From the NCBI GenBank assembly GCA_964652585.1, contig CAZZDA010000029.1, positions 1 to 12,616 on the forward strand: a DNA stretch of 12,616 nucleotides. Reading direction: 5' to 3'. This document shows positions 5,130 through 12,616 of this stretch, piece after piece (within the stretch, counting starts at the first letter, position 1; every line of letters starts with the position of its first letter). The translations under genes and the position numbers were made by a program. The notes under the pieces are model-generated. The model had not been told where the DNA came from. It saw nothing but the letters and a program-made list of their open reading frames with translations, and searched no databases. The stretch is from CAZZDA01 sp964652585 (lineage in GTDB: Bacteria > Patescibacteriota > Patescibacteriia > UBA1544).

Positions 5130-8100
5130 ATGCTCACAAAACACGACCAACAAGACCGCCAGTTTTTTACCGACATTCATGACACGGTTTCTTTGCCGAA
5201 CCTTATAGAGATTCAGCAAAATTCGTATCATTGGTTTTTACATGAAGGTTTAAAAGAGCTTTTTGAAGAGATATCTCCCATTCAAGATTTTACCGGAAAG
5301 GATCTGGAGCTCTATTTTGGCAAGTACTATTTTGACGAACCAAAATTTGATGAAAAAACAAGCCGTGATAAAAATGTAACCTATGAAGCACCTTTGCGTG
5401 TTGAAGTAACACTGGTAAATGAACGGACGGGAGAAACAAAGAAACAAGAGGTATATCTTGGTGATTTCCCGCTCATGACCGATCGCGGCACGCTCATTAT
5501 TAATGGTATTGAGCGTGTTGTTGTTTCGCAGCTTATCCGTTCAGCCGGTGTTTTTTTTACCTCGGAATATTTGAAAGGTCATACATACTATGGGGCAAAA
5601 ATTATTCCCAATCGAGGCGCGTGGCTTGAGATTGAAACTGATACTCATAATGTTATTTGGGTAAAGATTGACCGGAAGCGGAAAGTGGCTATCACTTCGC
5701 TTCTTCGCGCCTTTGGCGTAGAAACCGATGAGCAGATCCGAGAACTTTTTAAAGATGTTGATACAGCAGCTGACGTACGCTATATTGATGCGACTTTGGA
5801 AAAAGATGTAAGCACCAATGAGGCAGAAGGACTTATTGAAGTGTACAAGCGCATACGTCCGGGAGATATGGCAACGCCTGATAATGCAAGATCGCTTATC
5901 CATGCCATGTTCTTTCGTTTTGATCGGTATGATTTTGGAAAAGTAGGTCGCTATAAAATTAATCAACGTTTTGGTTTAGATGTTGCCAATACAAAAGAAA
6001 ACCGCGTTTTACGCATTGACGATCTGGTGGAGATTATTCGGGAGATCATTCAACTGAACCAGAGTCAGAAACAAGCTGACGATATTGATCATCTTGGCAA
6101 CCGACGACTGCGCACCATTGGCGAGTTGGCGCAAAACAAGTTGCGCGTCGGTTTGGCGCGTATGGAGCGTATTGTAAAAGATAGAATGTCAACTTTTGAT
6201 CCGCAAAATCTTACACCAAACCGGCTTATTAATGCGCGTCCGGTCATTGGTGTGGTCAAAGAGTTTTTCATGTCATCACAGCTCTCACAGTTCATGGATC
6301 AGACTAATCCTTTAGCGGAACTTGAGCATAAACGCCGTTTGTCAGCCATGGGTCCCGGAGGGCTCTCACGTGAGCGCGCGGGATTTGATGTGCGTGATGT
6401 GCATCGTACGCACTATAGCCGTATTTGTCCTATTCAGACGCCTGAAGGACCGAATATAGGACTTGTGGGACAATTGGCAAGCTACGCGCGAGTCAATGAA
6501 TTTGGTTTTATTGAAGCGCCATTCCGCAAAGTTATTAATACGGTTCCTAACGATGCAAAGAAAACGGAAGGAGAGATTTTGCGTGCATCGGTTATTCATC
6601 CAAAAACGCAGAAGGTGCTTGCAAAGGATGGAGAACATGTTACCAAAAAACTTGCTGATAATCTTGCGAAATTTGCCAAAGAAGGTGTGAAGGATATTTT
6701 GGTAAAGGCGAGGGTGACAGACGAAATAGTGTATATTGACGCGTTTACGGAAGAAAAGCACGTGACCGTTACGGCTACTACACCACTGGACGATAAGGGG
6801 TATTTTGTTAATGAAAAAGTTGAAGTGCGCCGTTATGGCGAACCGAGCTTCGATGCAAGCAATACGGTTGATTTTATGGATGTCTCGCCAAGACAGATTG
6901 TAAGCATTGGTACGTCGCTTATTCCTTTCTTGGAACATGATGATGCGAGCCGCGCGCTTATGGGTACGAACATGCAACGCCAAGCAGTTCCCTGTATTAT
7001 GCCTGATGCGCCGGTTGTTGGAACAGGGGTTGAGTCGGCGGCAGCTCGCTATTCAGGACAGTTAATGCTGGCAAAAGAAGATGGTACGGTCAGTGAAGCT
7101 GATGGTGATCATGTCAAGCTGCTTACCAAAGATGGCGCCTTGCAAGAATATCAACTCAACAAGTTTGTACGTTCAAATGCAAGTACCTGCATTAATCAGC
7201 ACCCCATCGTCGTAAAAGGAGATAAGATAAAGAAAGATCAGCCGCTTGCTGATGGTGCGTCAACTGATCAAGGAGAGCTGGCCCTTGGACAAAATGTCTT
7301 GGTTGCGTATATGCCATGGGAAGGTAATAACTATGAAGATGCTATCATTATTTCTGATCGTTTGGTTGCCGCCGATCGTTTTACCAGTATTCATATTGAG
7401 GATTATCAAATTGAAGTACGGGATACCAAGTTGGGTTCTGAAGTCATCACCTCCGACATTCCTAATATTGGCGAGGAGCGCCTAAAAGATTTGGATGAAG
7501 AAGGTGTGATCCGTTTGGGTGCAAAGGTAAAGTCAGGCGATATTCTCGTTGGAAAAATTACACCAAAAGGAGAAACAGAACTCTCAGCAGAAGAAAAGCT
7601 CTTACGCGCTATTTTCGGAGAAAAAGCACGTGACGTGCGTGATAGCTCGCTCTATCTGGAGCATGGCAGCCACGGAAAAGTAGTTAATATCAAAACATTC
7701 TCGCGTGAAGAAGGTGATAAGCTCTCTGCCGGTGTCAGTAAAGTCATTCAAGTTTCTGTTGCCTCACTCCGGAAAATACAGGTAGGTGATAAAATGGCCG
7801 GACGACATGGCAATAAAGGCGTAATTTCCCGCGTGGTACCGGTTGAAGATATGCCGTTTTTGGAAGATGGTACGCCCATTGATATTATTTTGAGCCCCTT
7901 AGGCGTAGTGTCGCGTATGAATCTTGGGCAGATATTGGAAACGCACTTAGGGCTTGCGGCGCGTACTTTAGGATATACGGTTGCAACCCCGGTCTTTGAT
8001 GGTGTCCCGGAAAAACGTATTCGCGAGGAGCTCAAAAAAGCGGGTTTCCCTGAAGATGGTAAGTTAGTGCTCAACGATGGTCGCACTGGTGAAAAGTTTG

Positions 8101-8510
8101 ATCATAAAGTAACGGTAGGATATAGCTATATGCTGAAACTTGCACATATGGTTGAAGATAAAATTCATCAAAGGTCTATCGGACCATATTCGCTTATTAC
8201 TCAGCAGCCGCTTGGAGGGAAAGCCCAATTTGGAGGTCAGAGGTTTGGAGAAATGGAAGTATGGGCGCTGGAGGCATATGGAGCGGCACATACTTTGCAA
8301 GAAATTCTTACCATTAAATCAGACGATGTTCCCGGGCGCTCAAAAGCATACGAGGCCATCATTAAAGGTGAAAAGATCCATAAAGTAAATGTTCCGGAAT
8401 CACTCAATGTGCTTATCAGAGAGCTCAAGGGTTTGGGACTTGATGTGCAGCTTTTACAAGATGACGCGCCTATTGAAGAAAAAAAACATAGTACTGAAAA
8501 ACCATCGTAA
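5130..8510 (+). CDS. rpoB: DNA-directed RNA polymerase subunit beta
   Basis: The 1126-residue beta subunit is one half of the RNA polymerase active-site cleft. Landmarks in order: N-terminal protrusion (PNLIEIQQNSYHWFL, 23-37; GTLIINGIERVVVSQLIRS, 120-138); rifampicin/fork-loop region (SSQLSQFMDQTNPL from 382, HKRRLSAMGPGG 400-411); RICPIQTPEGPNIGL (431-445); NNYEDAIIISDRL with E736/D737; flap-tip helix EEKLLRAIFGEKA (821-833), the usual docking site for sigma region 4; DKMAGRHGNKGVIS (887-900) with the active-site lysines K888 and K896; and the C-terminal clamp/switch segment GGKAQFGGQRFGEMEVWALE. It lacks the large lineage-specific insertions of E. coli beta (1342 residues). The start agrees with the family N-terminus. 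No proper Shine-Dalgarno is present; the only G-rich stretch (AGGGTGGG, 5113-5120) lies inside the terminator-like hairpin. It is followed 18 nt later by rpoC. Rifampicin-pocket residues are mostly conserved. Confidence 0.99.
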   Translation: MLTKHDQQDRQFFTDIHDTVSLPNLIEIQQNSYHWFLHEGLKELFEEISPIQDFTGKDLELYFGKYYFDEPKFDEKTSRDKNVTYEAPLRVEVTLVNERTGETKKQEVYLGDFPLMTDRGTLIINGIERVVVSQLIRSAGVFFTSEYLKGHTYYGAKIIPNRGAWLEIETDTHNVIWVKIDRKRKVAITSLLRAFGVETDEQIRELFKDVDTAADVRYIDATLEKDVSTNEAEGLIEVYKRIRPGDMATPDNARSLIHAMFFRFDRYDFGKVGRYKINQRFGLDVANTKENRVLRIDDLVEIIREIIQLNQSQKQADDIDHLGNRRLRTIGELAQNKLRVGLARMERIVKDRMSTFDPQNLTPNRLINARPVIGVVKEFFMSSQLSQFMDQTNPLAELEHKRRLSAMGPGGLSRERAGFDVRDVHRTHYSRICPIQTPEGPNIGLVGQLASYARVNEFGFIEAPFRKVINTVPNDAKKTEGEILRASVIHPKTQKVLAKDGEHVTKKLADNLAKFAKEGVKDILVKARVTDEIVYIDAFTEEKHVTVTATTPLDDKGYFVNEKVEVRRYGEPSFDASNTVDFMDVSPRQIVSIGTSLIPFLEHDDASRALMGTNMQRQAVPCIMPDAPVVGTGVESAAARYSGQLMLAKEDGTVSEADGDHVKLLTKDGALQEYQLNKFVRSNASTCINQHPIVVKGDKIKKDQPLADGASTDQGELALGQNVLVAYMPWEGNNYEDAIIISDRLVAADRFTSIHIEDYQIEVRDTKLGSEVITSDIPNIGEERLKDLDEEGVIRLGAKVKSGDILVGKITPKGETELSAEEKLLRAIFGEKARDVRDSSLYLEHGSHGKVVNIKTFSREEGDKLSAGVSKVIQVSVASLRKIQVGDKMAGRHGNKGVISRVVPVEDMPFLEDGTPIDIILSPLGVVSRMNLGQILETHLGLAARTLGYTVATPVFDGVPEKRIREELKKAGFPEDGKLVLNDGRTGEKFDHKVTVGYSYMLKLAHMVEDKIHQRSIGPYSLITQQPLGGKAQFGGQRFGEMEVWALEAYGAAHTLQEILTIKSDDVPGRSKAYEAIIKGEKIHKVNVPESLNVLIRELKGLGLDVQLLQDDAPIEEKKHSTEKPS

Positions 8511-8528
8511 TACTCTCTATTTACATCT

Positions 8529-11500
8529 ATGCTCGAGCCTATTAAATCAACTGACTTTAATGCGATTCGTCTCAAGGTAGCAAGCCCCGAGATCATTCGT
8601 TCATGGTCGTATGGTGAAGTGATAAAGCCGGAGACCATTAATTATCGCACGCAAAAACCCGAAAAAGACGGTCTTTTTTGTGAAAAGACCTTCGGCCCAA
8701 GTAAAGATTGGGAGTGTTATTGTGGTAAGTATAAAAAAATTCGCTACAGAGGTATTGTGTGTGATAAGTGCGGTGTTGAAGTAACGCGCTCTATTGTGCG
8801 GCGTGAACGAATGGGTCATATAGAGCTTGTTGCACCTGTATCACACATTTGGTTTTTGCGGGGCGTACCGTCAAAAATAGGATTAGCACTTGACCTTTCC
8901 ATCCAAAATCTTGAAAGGATCATCTATTTTGCGAGCTTTGTAGTAACGTCAGTGCAAGAAGAACTTAAAAAGGAAACAGTAGAGCAGATAAAATCCGAAT
9001 ATAAACAGAAGAAAAAAGCAATAGAGGCGGAATATACAAAAGCTGTTGATCGCGAGCGCAGTCAAGCGAGCGCTATGCACAAAAAACATGTATCAAAAGA
9101 AGATGAAGGAGAGGTTGATGGACTTATTACGGCTTCAATAGAAAAATTTGCGGAACATAAAGAGAAACAATTGCGTGACTTGGACGAGGCGTACACACAA
9201 GCAAAGGGTGATCTTGACCTCTTAAAACCGCTTACCATTATTACGGAAACGATATATCACGATCTTTCGCTTAAGTATGGACATATTTTTGAGGCGGGTA
9301 TTGGTGCTGAAGCCGTGCATACATTATTAAAAAGAATTGATTTGGAAAAGACCATTAAAGCGCTTGAAAAAGAACTTGAAACTTCACAAGGCGCAAAAGC
9401 GGAGCGGCTCACAAAACGCCTTAAGTTATTTAAAAACTTTCATAAAAATGACATTCGTCCGGAATGGACAATTCTTACCGCTGTTCCGGTGATTCCTCCT
9501 GATTTGCGCCCTATGGTGCCGCTGGATGGTGGAAGATTTGCAACATCAGATTTAAATGATCTCTATCGGCGCGTTATCAATCGCAATAATCGTTTAAAAC
9601 AGCTGATTGATTTGAATGCACCGGAGGTTATCTGCCGCAATGAAAAGCGCATGTTGCAAGAAGCAGTAGATGCATTGATCGATAATTCGGCGCGTCATGG
9701 CAAAACCGTTGTTGCGTCCACCGGTCAGAAGCGCATGCTCAAGTCTATTGCAGACATGCTGAAAGGCAAGCAGGGCCGTTTTCGCCAAAACCTCTTAGGT
9801 AAACGTACCGATTATTCAGGGCGTTCCGTTATTGTTGTCGGACCACATCTGAAATTATATGAATGTGGATTGCCAAAGCGTATGGCTTTGGAGTTGTTCC
9901 GTCCCTTTGTTATCTCACGTCTTATTGCCGAAGAGTACGTCTATAATGTACGTTCAGGAAATCGATTTATAGAAAGTGGCCGATCTGAAGTGTGGGATAT
10001 TCTGGAAGATATTGTAAAAGACGCGTATGTGCTTTTGAATCGCGCGCCAACATTGCATCGACTTGGTATCCAAGCTTTTAAACCGGTCTTGATCGAAGGT
10101 AAAGCTATCCAAATTCACCCGCTTGTCTGTACGGCATTTAATGCGGATTTTGACGGTGATCAAATGGCAGTGCACATTCCTCTCACTGTTGAAGCACGCA
10201 ACGAGGCGGCAACAATTATGCTTGCGAGCAACAATCTCTTAAAGCCGGCAACCGGTACACCGGTAGTCACGCCAAACCAAGATATTGTATGGGGATGTTT
10301 TTATCTTACCTATAGTAAGCATGAGACAGATGAGGTACCGCCGGCAAACAGCAAGGCATTTTCTTCCCCGGAAGAGGCAAAAATCGCCTATGCCAATGGG
10401 CATATCGGATTGCAGGATCTTGTCTTTATACGTTTTAACAAGCCAAAGAAGACCGTAGTGACACAAAAAGGAGAAGAAGCATTTCCCAAAAATGGCATAC
10501 TGCGCACAACACTTGGAAGGGTGATCTATAACGATATTGTGCTTGATTCTCTTCCGTTCTATAACCTGGTACAGAAAAAGAATGATTTAGGATCTCTTGT
10601 GCAGCATACATTGGAAATTGTTGGGCAAGAAGAAACCGTACGTTTCTTAGATGAGCTCAAAGAGCTTGGATTCTATCATCTCACAAAATCAGGACTTTCT
10701 TGGGGTATGGGCGATGTACCTGATCTTGCTTCCAAAGAAAAGTTCATTGCCGAAGGTGATGCGGAAGTTGAACAAGTTGAGCAACAGTATGCGCAAGGAT
10801 TGCTTTCAGAAGAAGAGCGTTATGGAAAGATCATAGAAACCTGGACACGCATTAAAGATAAAATTGTATCTGAAAGCAAGGGTACCTTGGTGGAAGGTGG
10901 TGCCGCTTATTCTATGATCGAATCGGGTGCACGCGGCAGCTGGGGACAGCTTACTCAAATTATGGGAATGAAAGGTTTGGTGACCAATCCTGCAGGAGCT
11001 ATTATTGAGTTGCCGGTGAAAGCAAATTTTAAAGAAGGTTTTGACGTACTTGAGTTTTTTATCTCGACGCACGGAACGCGTAAAGGACTTTCTGATACGG
11101 CTCTTCGTACGGCAAATGCGGGATATCTTACGCGGCGGCTGGTTGATGTATCGCAAGATCTTGTTATACGTGAAGATGACTGTAAAGACAATGAAGGTGT
11201 AGTGCTGACACATAAAGAGAGTGAAGAAATGGGAGAGCCTCTTGTTGAAAGGCTTGTGGGGCGTTGGATTATGGATGAGGTAAAAGATGCTACAACAAAA
11301 AAAGCGCTATTGAAGAAAAACACATTCGTTACAGAAGATCTTATGAGGAAGTTTCGAAACGCACATATTGACGAAGTTCGTATTCGGAGTGTGATGACCT
11401 GCAAAACGCTGCGTGGTATTTGTAAAAAATGTTATGGTTATGATCTCGCCTTTAATAAGCCGGTTGAAGAAGGTGTTGCTGCCGGTATTATCGCCGCGCA

Positions 11501-12497
11501 ATCCATTGGTGAGCCCGGAACACAGTTGACCATGCGTACTTTCCATACTGGCGGCGTTGCGGGGAGTGATATTACACAAGGCCTCCCTCGTGTTGAAGAA
11601 TTGTTTGAAGTACGTCCGCCAAAGCGCAAGGCCATTGCAACTGATGTTACCGGTGTCGTACATGTATCTGATAGTGTACGTACAACTGTTGATGCAGAAG
11701 GCAATGAAGTGCTTACGACACAGCCGGCACAGAAAATGGTGCAAGTAGTCGCGCAAGTTGACGAGGATATTACGGTAACCATACCAGCGAATGTGAATGT
11801 CGGAGTAAAAAAGAATGCAAAAGTAACGAAGGGACAAGTTCTGTTCGTGAATAAGGCAAAAGAAGAAATCGTAAGTCCTTTGGATGGCACCGTAACGCAT
11901 CTTGAGAAGAAGCATCTTATTATTTCAGGTCCGCAAGAACAGATCAAAGAATATCTTATTCCAAAAGACTATGCGCTCTATGTCAAAGAGGGTGATTTGG
12001 TGGGTGCGGGAGATGCGCTAACGGAGGGTTCAAGAGATTTACAACAAATGTATAAATTGCAAGGGAAATCAGCTGTACAGAAATACATTATTAAAGAAAT
12101 TCAATATATTTATGCCTCTCAAGGACAAAATCTTAATGACAAGCATATTGAGGTGATCGTGCGGCAATTATTCTCTCGCGTAAAAATTACCAATTCAGGT
12201 GACACAGAACTATTGCCCGGCGATGTGGTTGAGCGAACAGAGTTTTTGAAAGAAAACTTACGCGTGAAAGCAGAGAAAGGTGTTGAGGCAACAGGTGAAG
12301 AATTATTATTAGGTATCACGAAAGTGTCGCTCTCAACCAGCAGCTTTCTCTCTGCCGCGTCATTCCAAGAAACCGCACGCGTGCTTATCAATGCGGCGGT
12401 GAGCGGCAAAGTGGATACACTTGAAGGTCTCAAAGAAAATGTTATTATTGGGCGATTGATTCCGGCAGGTACCGGCGTAGAAAAGCAGCAGAAGTAA
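8529..12497 (+). CDS. rpoC: DNA-directed RNA polymerase subunit beta-prime
   Basis: The 1322-residue beta-prime subunit carries the catalytic magnesium site NADFDGDQ (538-545; D540, D542, D544). Zinc site 1 is C63, C65, C78, C81; zinc site 2 is C885, C958, C965, C968. The clamp helices that bind sigma lie at about 340-390, the bridge helix near 785-820 (SGARGSWGQLTQIMGMKGL), and the trigger loop is GEPGTQLTMRTFHTGG (994-1009) with Q999, M1002, R1003 and H1006, without the E. coli SI3 insert. The C-terminal block from about 1170 to 1316 (ASFQETARVLINAA, LKENVIIGRLIPAGTG) is standard. It is longer than B. subtilis beta-prime (about 1200). The extra length lies in a coiled-coil clamp insertion (about 142-232) and an enlarged barrel-sandwich region (about 1085-1162). 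The ATG at 8529 sits 18 nt after rpoB with no Shine-Dalgarno, so translation may depend on coupling or unstructured AU-rich mRNA. It is co-transcribed with rpoB and ends 30 nt before a terminator. Confidence 0.99.
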   Translation: MLEPIKSTDFNAIRLKVASPEIIRSWSYGEVIKPETINYRTQKPEKDGLFCEKTFGPSKDWECYCGKYKKIRYRGIVCDKCGVEVTRSIVRRERMGHIELVAPVSHIWFLRGVPSKIGLALDLSIQNLERIIYFASFVVTSVQEELKKETVEQIKSEYKQKKKAIEAEYTKAVDRERSQASAMHKKHVSKEDEGEVDGLITASIEKFAEHKEKQLRDLDEAYTQAKGDLDLLKPLTIITETIYHDLSLKYGHIFEAGIGAEAVHTLLKRIDLEKTIKALEKELETSQGAKAERLTKRLKLFKNFHKNDIRPEWTILTAVPVIPPDLRPMVPLDGGRFATSDLNDLYRRVINRNNRLKQLIDLNAPEVICRNEKRMLQEAVDALIDNSARHGKTVVASTGQKRMLKSIADMLKGKQGRFRQNLLGKRTDYSGRSVIVVGPHLKLYECGLPKRMALELFRPFVISRLIAEEYVYNVRSGNRFIESGRSEVWDILEDIVKDAYVLLNRAPTLHRLGIQAFKPVLIEGKAIQIHPLVCTAFNADFDGDQMAVHIPLTVEARNEAATIMLASNNLLKPATGTPVVTPNQDIVWGCFYLTYSKHETDEVPPANSKAFSSPEEAKIAYANGHIGLQDLVFIRFNKPKKTVVTQKGEEAFPKNGILRTTLGRVIYNDIVLDSLPFYNLVQKKNDLGSLVQHTLEIVGQEETVRFLDELKELGFYHLTKSGLSWGMGDVPDLASKEKFIAEGDAEVEQVEQQYAQGLLSEEERYGKIIETWTRIKDKIVSESKGTLVEGGAAYSMIESGARGSWGQLTQIMGMKGLVTNPAGAIIELPVKANFKEGFDVLEFFISTHGTRKGLSDTALRTANAGYLTRRLVDVSQDLVIREDDCKDNEGVVLTHKESEEMGEPLVERLVGRWIMDEVKDATTKKALLKKNTFVTEDLMRKFRNAHIDEVRIRSVMTCKTLRGICKKCYGYDLAFNKPVEEGVAAGIIAAQSIGEPGTQLTMRTFHTGGVAGSDITQGLPRVEELFEVRPPKRKAIATDVTGVVHVSDSVRTTVDAEGNEVLTTQPAQKMVQVVAQVDEDITVTIPANVNVGVKKNAKVTKGQVLFVNKAKEEIVSPLDGTVTHLEKKHLIISGPQEQIKEYLIPKDYALYVKEGDLVGAGDALTEGSRDLQQMYKLQGKSAVQKYIIKEIQYIYASQGQNLNDKHIEVIVRQLFSRVKITNSGDTELLPGDVVERTEFLKENLRVKAEKGVEATGEELLLGITKVSLSTSSFLSAASFQETARVLINAAVSGKVDTLEGLKENVIIGRLIPAGTGVEKQQK

Positions 12498-12527
12498 CAG
12501 GAGCCTCTGAAAAATATTCGATACTTG

Positions 12528-12561
12528 ACACCCGGCATCCAGGAGGATGTTGGGTGTTTTT
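12528..12561 (+). terminator. Intrinsic terminator of the rpoBC operon
   Basis: ACACCCGGCATCC (12528-12540) pairs over all 13 positions with GGATGTTGGGTGT (12545-12557), with two G-U wobbles, around an AGGA tetraloop. T's run from 12557 to 12561. It begins 30 nt after the rpoC TAA. An A-rich stretch upstream (12510-12515) can extend pairing into the T tract. No further gene start is evident in the remaining 55 nt (12562-12616). Confidence 0.92.
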
Positions 12562-12616
12562 CGAGTTATGTAAAGGACTTGGAACAAGGTTGTAAGAGAT
12601 AAGCAAGTAAATGTAC

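Noticed and set aside
6366..6983. Minus-strand open frame of 205 codons inside rpoB, and similar long minus frames in rpoC (for example 11307-11915)
   Set aside because: They lie entirely opposite conserved RNA polymerase coding sequence, their translations are low-complexity and unlike any protein, and no start signals precede them.
12525..12530. TTGACA resembling a -35 box after rpoC
   Set aside because: It overlaps the terminator stem and has no -10 box at 16-18 nt spacing.
1..12616. UGA recoded as glycine, as in Gracilibacteria/SR1
   Set aside because: All conserved glycines in rpoB and rpoC are GGN, all full genes read through in the standard code, and the single UGA in frame 1 at nt 49-51 is better explained by a frameshift.
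1..12616. tRNA, rRNA, CRISPR arrays, insertion sequences or phage genes
   Set aside because: No cloverleaf, spaced direct repeats, transposase motifs or integrase-like sequences were seen on either strand.
12562..12616. A start of another gene or a promoter after the rpoC terminator
   Set aside because: The 55 nt are too short and show no -35/-10 pair or ribosome binding site followed by a sustained open frame.

Overview
The window looks like part of a Patescibacteria (Candidate Phyla Radiation) genome, probably Parcubacteria-like. The reasons are the gene content and style: a fibronectin-type-III surface protein beside a MacB-like ABC ATPase/permease pair, a GT-C-type membrane glycosyltransferase, compact tightly packed genes with almost no Shine-Dalgarno sequences, moderately AT-rich DNA, and RNA polymerase subunits with bacterial core motifs plus extra inserts. 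Lineage is inferred from reading, not from a search. All six genes are on the + strand, all end in TAG or TAA, and the standard code fits (no in-frame UGA in conserved positions).

Region 1 (1-4769) is an envelope-oriented cluster: the C-terminal part of a fibronectin-type-III protein (3-815), an ABC ATPase with an unusual duplicated C-terminal extension (821-2164), its FtsX/MacB-like permease (2183-3391) and a polytopic putative glycosyltransferase (3423-4769). Gaps are 5, 18 and 31 nt, so co-transcription is likely. The first ~105 nt read as a fibronectin domain broken across frames, suggesting assembly errors at a contig edge or decay.

Region 2 (4770-5129) is a 360-nt non-coding stretch and the most interesting part. 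It holds a near-consensus sigma-70 promoter (TTGACA, 17 nt, TATTAT, with an extended -10 TG), then about 270 nt of leader with an 18-bp interrupted stem-loop, a perfect 16-nt palindrome, and a terminator-like hairpin plus six T's that ends three bases before the rpoB ATG. It reads either as an attenuator-controlled rpoB leader or as a discrete small RNA gene with readthrough into rpoBC.

Region 3 (5130-12497) is rpoB and rpoC, 18 nt apart, both full length with intact catalytic and structural motifs; beta-prime carries a coiled-coil clamp insertion and an enlarged barrel-sandwich region. A strong intrinsic terminator (12528-12561) closes the rpoBC unit. The last 55 nt contain nothing I can identify. 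rplJ/rplL are not upstream of rpoB as they are in many bacteria; the promoter and terminator make rpoBC a self-contained transcription unit here.
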